DNA of 8,549 bases, taken from assembly GCA_002862265.1 (NCBI GenBank), contig PKCQ01000103.1, positions 1 through 8,549 of the forward strand, given 5' to 3'. The DNA is from Planctomycetaceae bacterium. Its GTDB lineage: Bacteria > Planctomycetota > Planctomycetia > Pirellulales > Pirellulaceae. Position numbers and translations under genes: made by a program. Shown here one piece after another: positions 5,765-8,549 of this stretch (the stretch's first letter is position 1; the number at the start of each line of letters is the position of its first letter). The notes beneath the pieces were generated by a model, which did not search any database, was not told where the DNA came from, and saw only the letters and a list, made by a program, of their open reading frames with translations.

Positions 5765-7003
5765 ATGAAGCGTCGCGTCGTAGCAACAGGCCTCGGAGTC
5801 GTCACTCCACTTGGCAACGAAGTCGATACCTTGTGGCAAAATATCCTCCTCGCCAAGAGTGGTATCAAGCGCTTGAGTTTGATCGACGCGGATCGATTTA
5901 AGATCAACATCGCTGGTGATATCCCTGATTTCGAACCAGGCGAATACTGTGATCCGAAAGACCGCAAGCGACTGGATCGTTTCACCCAGTTCGCCATGTA
6001 CGCTGGCGGCAAGGCCATCGAGGACTCGGGGCTAAACTTCGAAGACGAAGATTCATTCCGTGTCGGCGTTATCCTCGGTTCTGGAATCGGCGGGCTTTCG
6101 GAAATTGAAGTCCAGGTAGAACGACTCCTTTACAAGGGCCCCGATCGAGTCAGTCCGCTGACAATTCCCAAGTTGATGCTCAACGCTGCAGGCGGCAATC
6201 TTTCTATCCGTTACGGACTGCGCGGCCCCAACTTCACCGTCGCAACAGCCTGTGCGAGTGCCACCAACGCCATGGGCGACGCACTAAAAACGATCCAGCA
6301 CGACGAAGCTGATGTCGTTATCACAGGTGGAACCGAAGCAGCCATCACTGCCATGGGACTCAGTGCTTTCGCCAACATGAAAGCGCTGTCGGGTCGAATC
6401 GATGAACCCGAAAAAGCATCTCGTCCCTTCGACACCGACCGCGACGGATTCGTGCTTAGCGAAGGTGCCGGGATTGTTGTCTTTGAAGAACTGGAACACG
6501 CCCAAGCACGTGGAGCCAAGATCTACGGTGAAATCCTAGGCTATGGTGCCAGCGGCGACGGCGGACACATCACACAGCCTGACGCAGAAGGACGCGGTGC
6601 TGCTCGAGCGATGTCCAACGCCATCAGAGACGCAGGTATCGATGCAACCGAAATGGATTACATTAACGCGCACGGAACCAGCACGCCGTTGGGCGACAAA
6701 GCCGAAACCCAAGCCATCAAGTCCGTTTACGGCGATCACTCTTACGACTTGGCTGTGTCCAGCACGAAGAGTAGCCTGGGGCACGCACTCGGGGCGAGTG
6801 GCGGCATCGAGATGGTGCTGACTATGCTTGCCATCCACAACAACTTAGTGCCGCCGACAGCCAACTTGGACAACCAAGACCCCGTTTGCGACTTGAACTA
6901 CACGCCGCTGAAACCAGCGGAACGCGAAATTAATACTGCCATGAACAACAGTTTCGGCTTCGGCGGCCACAACGCCAGCATCATCTGCGGCACCCAACGT
7001 TAG
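5765..7003 (+). CDS. fabF: 3-oxoacyl-ACP synthase II FabF
   Basis: FabF is a cytoplasmic condensing enzyme that adds two carbons from malonyl-ACP to acyl-ACP, releasing CO2. The 412 residues match the usual FabF length, and the start 'MKRRVVATGLGVVTPLG' is typical. The thiolase-fold catalytic triad is Cys163 (TACASA), His303 (NAHGTSTP) and His340 (SSLGHALGASG), the same positions as in the E. coli enzyme. Ile108 in 'GSGIGGL' matches the FabF acyl-pocket gate position, and 'NSFGFGG' near residue 395-401 is the conserved loop. These features favour FabF over FabB. The ATG at 5765 has no clear ribosome binding site. The gene is separated from acpP by a strong terminator and a second hairpin, so it must have its own promoter or depend on readthrough. 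No convincing promoter is visible in 5661-5714. Confidence 0.96.
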   Translation: MKRRVVATGLGVVTPLGNEVDTLWQNILLAKSGIKRLSLIDADRFKINIAGDIPDFEPGEYCDPKDRKRLDRFTQFAMYAGGKAIEDSGLNFEDEDSFRVGVILGSGIGGLSEIEVQVERLLYKGPDRVSPLTIPKLMLNAAGGNLSIRYGLRGPNFTVATACASATNAMGDALKTIQHDEADVVITGGTEAAITAMGLSAFANMKALSGRIDEPEKASRPFDTDRDGFVLSEGAGIVVFEELEHAQARGAKIYGEILGYGASGDGGHITQPDAEGRGAARAMSNAIRDAGIDATEMDYINAHGTSTPLGDKAETQAIKSVYGDHSYDLAVSSTKSSLGHALGASGGIEMVLTMLAIHNNLVPPTANLDNQDPVCDLNYTPLKPAEREINTAMNNSFGFGGHNASIICGTQR

Positions 7004-7087
7004 GCTCAACCCCTCGCGGATGCCGTCGCTTTGCGCATTCGGTTTCTCCAGGATTCTCATCTGCAAACACTCTTCTTTGTAGCGGCA

Positions 7088-7132
7088 TTCGCCAGAATTC
7101 CTCGACGCCCTACGATCAGAACTTCTGGCGAA
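7088..7132. repeat. Perfect 10-bp inverted repeat between convergent genes
   Basis: TTCGCCAGAA (7088-7097) and TTCTGGCGAA (7123-7132) are exact reverse complements separated by 25 bases. The repeat lies between the fabF stop and the stop of the converging minus-strand gene. Neither side has a clear T-tract, so it may form a 3'-end hairpin or a weak bidirectional terminator rather than a classic intrinsic one. Confidence 0.6.
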
Positions 7133-7144
7133 GCTCCTTGAAAG

Positions 7145-7528
7145 TCAAAAACTATCGTCGCGAAACTCAGTGATTAATCCGCCGACGACGTAGCCCATGC
7201 AAGGGCCCATCAACATCAAAGTGGCAGCGAAAGCGGTATCGAGAAAGCCCGTCAAGCAGAGTCCTGCTGACATCACCGTTGCGACCACAAAGCCGCACAT
7301 CCCTCCGACCACTACACTGCGTTTACCTAACATCCGCATGATCAAGACAAACACAATGGCAGCACCGATCGACATCGCGAAAAACGGATGAACGGTATTG
7401 TATATCCAAATACTGAGCGCAGAACAGGTCATAAAGACAAACATCTCCAACAAGCTAAGTTGACGGTCCCGCTGATCGGTCTCTCCTCTTAACTTGGGAA
7501 CTTCAATTTCTTTTGAGTCTGTATTCAA
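7145..7528 (-). CDS. Small multi-pass membrane protein, function unknown
   Basis: This frame encodes 127 residues if a TTG at 7528 is used. The only alternative near the N-terminus is the ATG at 7444 (residue 29), which would cut into the first hydrophobic helix. GGCGAG before the TTG gives modest support for the longer form. Residues 1-24 are charged and soluble. Four hydrophobic segments follow at about 27-45, 46-66, 70-93 and 96-118, with a short acidic tail. The entry 'RQLSLLEMFVF' resembles the LSLLE-type lead into the first helix seen in many small planctomycete membrane proteins, by recollection. Conserved polar or catalytic residues are not evident, so no function is proposed. It converges on fabF and has no close same-strand partner. 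Confidence 0.65.
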   Translation of the reverse strand: MNTDSKEIEVPKLRGETDQRDRQLSLLEMFVFMTCSALSIWIYNTVHPFFAMSIGAAIVFVLIMRMLGKRSVVVGGMCGFVVATVMSAGLCLTGFLDTAFAATLMLMGPCMGYVVGGLITEFRDDSF

Positions 7529-7839
7529 CCCGTTCTGCTCGCCCGTTTGTTTCCCAAGAGTATCTGCAGGCCGCTAATGAGCGAAATGCTGTTACGGCGT
7601 TCTTACTAGCACGCAAGCGAACCGGCTCCTGCGGCCCCTTCCGATGCTCAAATTTGCTCTAAGGCACTGATGCGCATTGCAATCACTGCATTAGTCTTGC
7701 CCGCGACATTTGCTCAATAGTGGTCAATTGAGGACCACAAGCCTACTCTGCGTATTCACACAAAACACTTGGATTCCCTCTGCGTTTGAGTGCCTTCGCG
7801 CGCGGCCAAGGATTTCTGACGAAATTCACTACGGAAGTC
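7529..7839. other. 311-bp intergenic region without a gene
   Basis: This region lies between the GNAT gene stop and the start of the small membrane protein gene, both on the minus strand. I see no coding frame of credible length. A 6-bp stem GTGGTC/GACCAC (7720-7725 with 7733-7738) is present without a T-tract and could be the end structure of the GNAT transcript or an operator. CCTT/AAGG arms flank a CG-rich core at 7793-7811. No convincing promoter is visible, although one for the membrane-protein gene would be expected here. Confidence 0.4.
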
Positions 7840-8280
7840 CTATAGCTTCTTTTCCATGATGACATGTGGAATATCAGCTTCCATGAACTCTTCGCTTTTG
7901 ATGCTGTAATCCAATGCTAGGTAAAACGGCACGGCGTTACGCTGAGCATGAAACCAGACCTTGTTCAGCTCACTCGACTGACTAGCGTAGTCTTCAAATG
8001 CCGCCATAATGCTTCGACCCACTCCATGTCTGCGGTGCGCCGTCAGCACGGCGACACGGCCGATCCTGCCGTTCTTCTCGACATCCAAGCGTCCCGTCCC
8101 GACAGCCTCTTCGCCGATAAATGACAATGCCCAGACGCATGCGTCATCACGATCGTCGTATTCATCAGCCGGATCGATCGCTTGTTCGACTAAGAAAACT
8201 TCCTTGCGAATGAGTCGAATTTCATCTGCGTGCGAGTTGTAATCCGTAATAATGGTGCGGATATGGATCTTTGAACTCAT
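7840..8280 (-). CDS. GNAT-family N-acetyltransferase (ElaA/YjcF-like)
   Basis: The 146-residue product is a small soluble GNAT domain that would transfer an acetyl group from acetyl-CoA to an unknown amine. 'IRLIRKEVFLVEQAIDPADEYDDRDD' (about 21-46) is the N-terminal signature of the ElaA/YjcF type. 'GTGRLDVEKNGRIGRVAV' (61-78) is the core strand region, and the acetyl-CoA loop R-x-x-G-x-G is at Arg83-Gly86-Gly88 in 'HRRHGVGRS'. 'WFHAQRNAVPFYLALDYS' and 'EEFMEADIPHVIM' complete the family pattern. The ATG at 8280 is supported by GAGAG five bases upstream. The substrate cannot be predicted. It starts only 28 bases from the divergent DUF255/SSP411-like gene, so promoters of the pair must overlap or lie within each other's coding sequence. 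Confidence 0.9.
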   Translation of the reverse strand: MSSKIHIRTIITDYNSHADEIRLIRKEVFLVEQAIDPADEYDDRDDACVWALSFIGEEAVGTGRLDVEKNGRIGRVAVLTAHRRHGVGRSIMAAFEDYASQSSELNKVWFHAQRNAVPFYLALDYSIKSEEFMEADIPHVIMEKKL

Positions 8281-8308
8281 TGCAACTCTCTTTCGATTCG
8301 AGCGACTC

Positions 8309-8549
8309 GTGAAGCCTCAACTCTCACTGGCAATGCTGCTCACTATCACAGCAGGCTGTTTCACCGTGGCTCAGGAAAAACCCTCCAAGACCACCACGGA
8401 AGATGCCGAGCACAAGTCCTCGGAGCACAAGTATACGAACGCGCTGATCAATTCGACGAGCCCCTATCTCCTTCAACACGCGCACAATCCCGTCAACTGG
8501 ATGCCTTGGGGCCCCAAGGCCTTCGCCAAAGCAAAAAAGGAAAACAAAC
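8309..8549 (+). CDS. DUF255/SSP411 thioredoxin-like protein, N-terminal part (cut by window edge)
   Basis: An open frame from a GTG at 8309 runs off the right edge, giving 80 residues. 'NALINSTSPYLLQHAHNPVNWMPWG' (from about residue 44), followed by 'KAFAKAKKENK', is the hallmark start of the DUF255 family (SSP411, YyaL, human SPATA20; Thioredox_DsbH domain). Its full-length members carry a thioredoxin-like domain and an (alpha/alpha)6-barrel-like region. Residues 1-22 (basic KP start, 'LSLAMLLTITAG' core, 'TVAQEK') look like a signal peptide, so the protein is probably exported. 'TAGC' is a poor lipobox. A Lys/Glu/Thr-rich linker separates the signal from the domain. The CxxC region lies beyond the window. 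GTG at 8309 is preferred over ATG at 8333 because it gives the signal its charged N-terminus; ribosome binding is weak (GAG at 8300-8302). Confidence 0.85.
   Translation, partial: MKPQLSLAMLLTITAGCFTVAQEKPSKTTTEDAEHKSSEHKYTNALINSTSPYLLQHAHNPVNWMPWGPKAFAKAKKENK

Noticed and set aside
6211..6838. Several minus-strand frames within fabF
   Set aside because: They are antisense shadows of a fully conserved gene.
7197..7391. A 64-codon plus-strand frame inside the small membrane protein gene
   Set aside because: It is antisense to a frame with four clear membrane segments and has no recognisable features.

Overview
The window carries a type II fatty-acid synthesis cluster with ribosomal protein L32 at its head: rpmF, fabD, fabG, acpP and fabF, all on the plus strand (2952-7003). 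It is flanked by minus-strand genes of mostly unknown function and ends in a truncated DUF255/SSP411-type gene. The sequence is of moderate GC. A planctomycete, possibly of the Pirellulaceae, is the best guess. The reasons are the large predicted signal-peptide protein starting with a CPFC motif, a DUF3299-like membrane protein, and a small membrane protein with an 'LSLLEMF' entry into its first helix. This assignment rests on recalled family resemblance, not on a search.

Layout. Positions 1-248 hold no supported gene. Positions 249-2462 hold a two-gene minus-strand unit: a 476-residue exported, C-terminally anchored protein, followed by a 220-residue DUF3299-like membrane protein. Positions 2463-2951 are a divergent intergenic region with a good sigma70-type promoter candidate for rpmF. 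The fab cluster follows. After fabF there is a perfect 10-bp inverted repeat, then a small minus-strand membrane protein gene (7145-7528), a 311-bp gap, a minus-strand GNAT acetyltransferase gene (7840-8280), and, head-to-head with it, the 5' part of a DUF255/thioredoxin-like gene that runs off the right edge.

How the genes work together. FabD loads malonyl groups onto the phosphopantetheine arm of AcpP. FabF condenses acyl chains with malonyl-ACP, and FabG reduces the resulting 3-ketoacyl-ACP. plsX and fabH, which often lie between rpmF and fabD in other bacteria, are not present here.

The most interesting structure is in the leaders between the fab genes. A strong intrinsic-terminator hairpin ends only 18-24 bases before the plausible fabD start, which is a TTG codon. 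Two short potential leader ORFs run into or through that hairpin, and one of them overlaps the fabD TTG as TTGA. A strong terminator follows acpP, and a second terminator-like palindrome lies 26 bases before fabF. This suggests, without proving, that supply of fab transcripts is tuned by conditional termination. No mobile element, CRISPR array, tRNA or rRNA was found.
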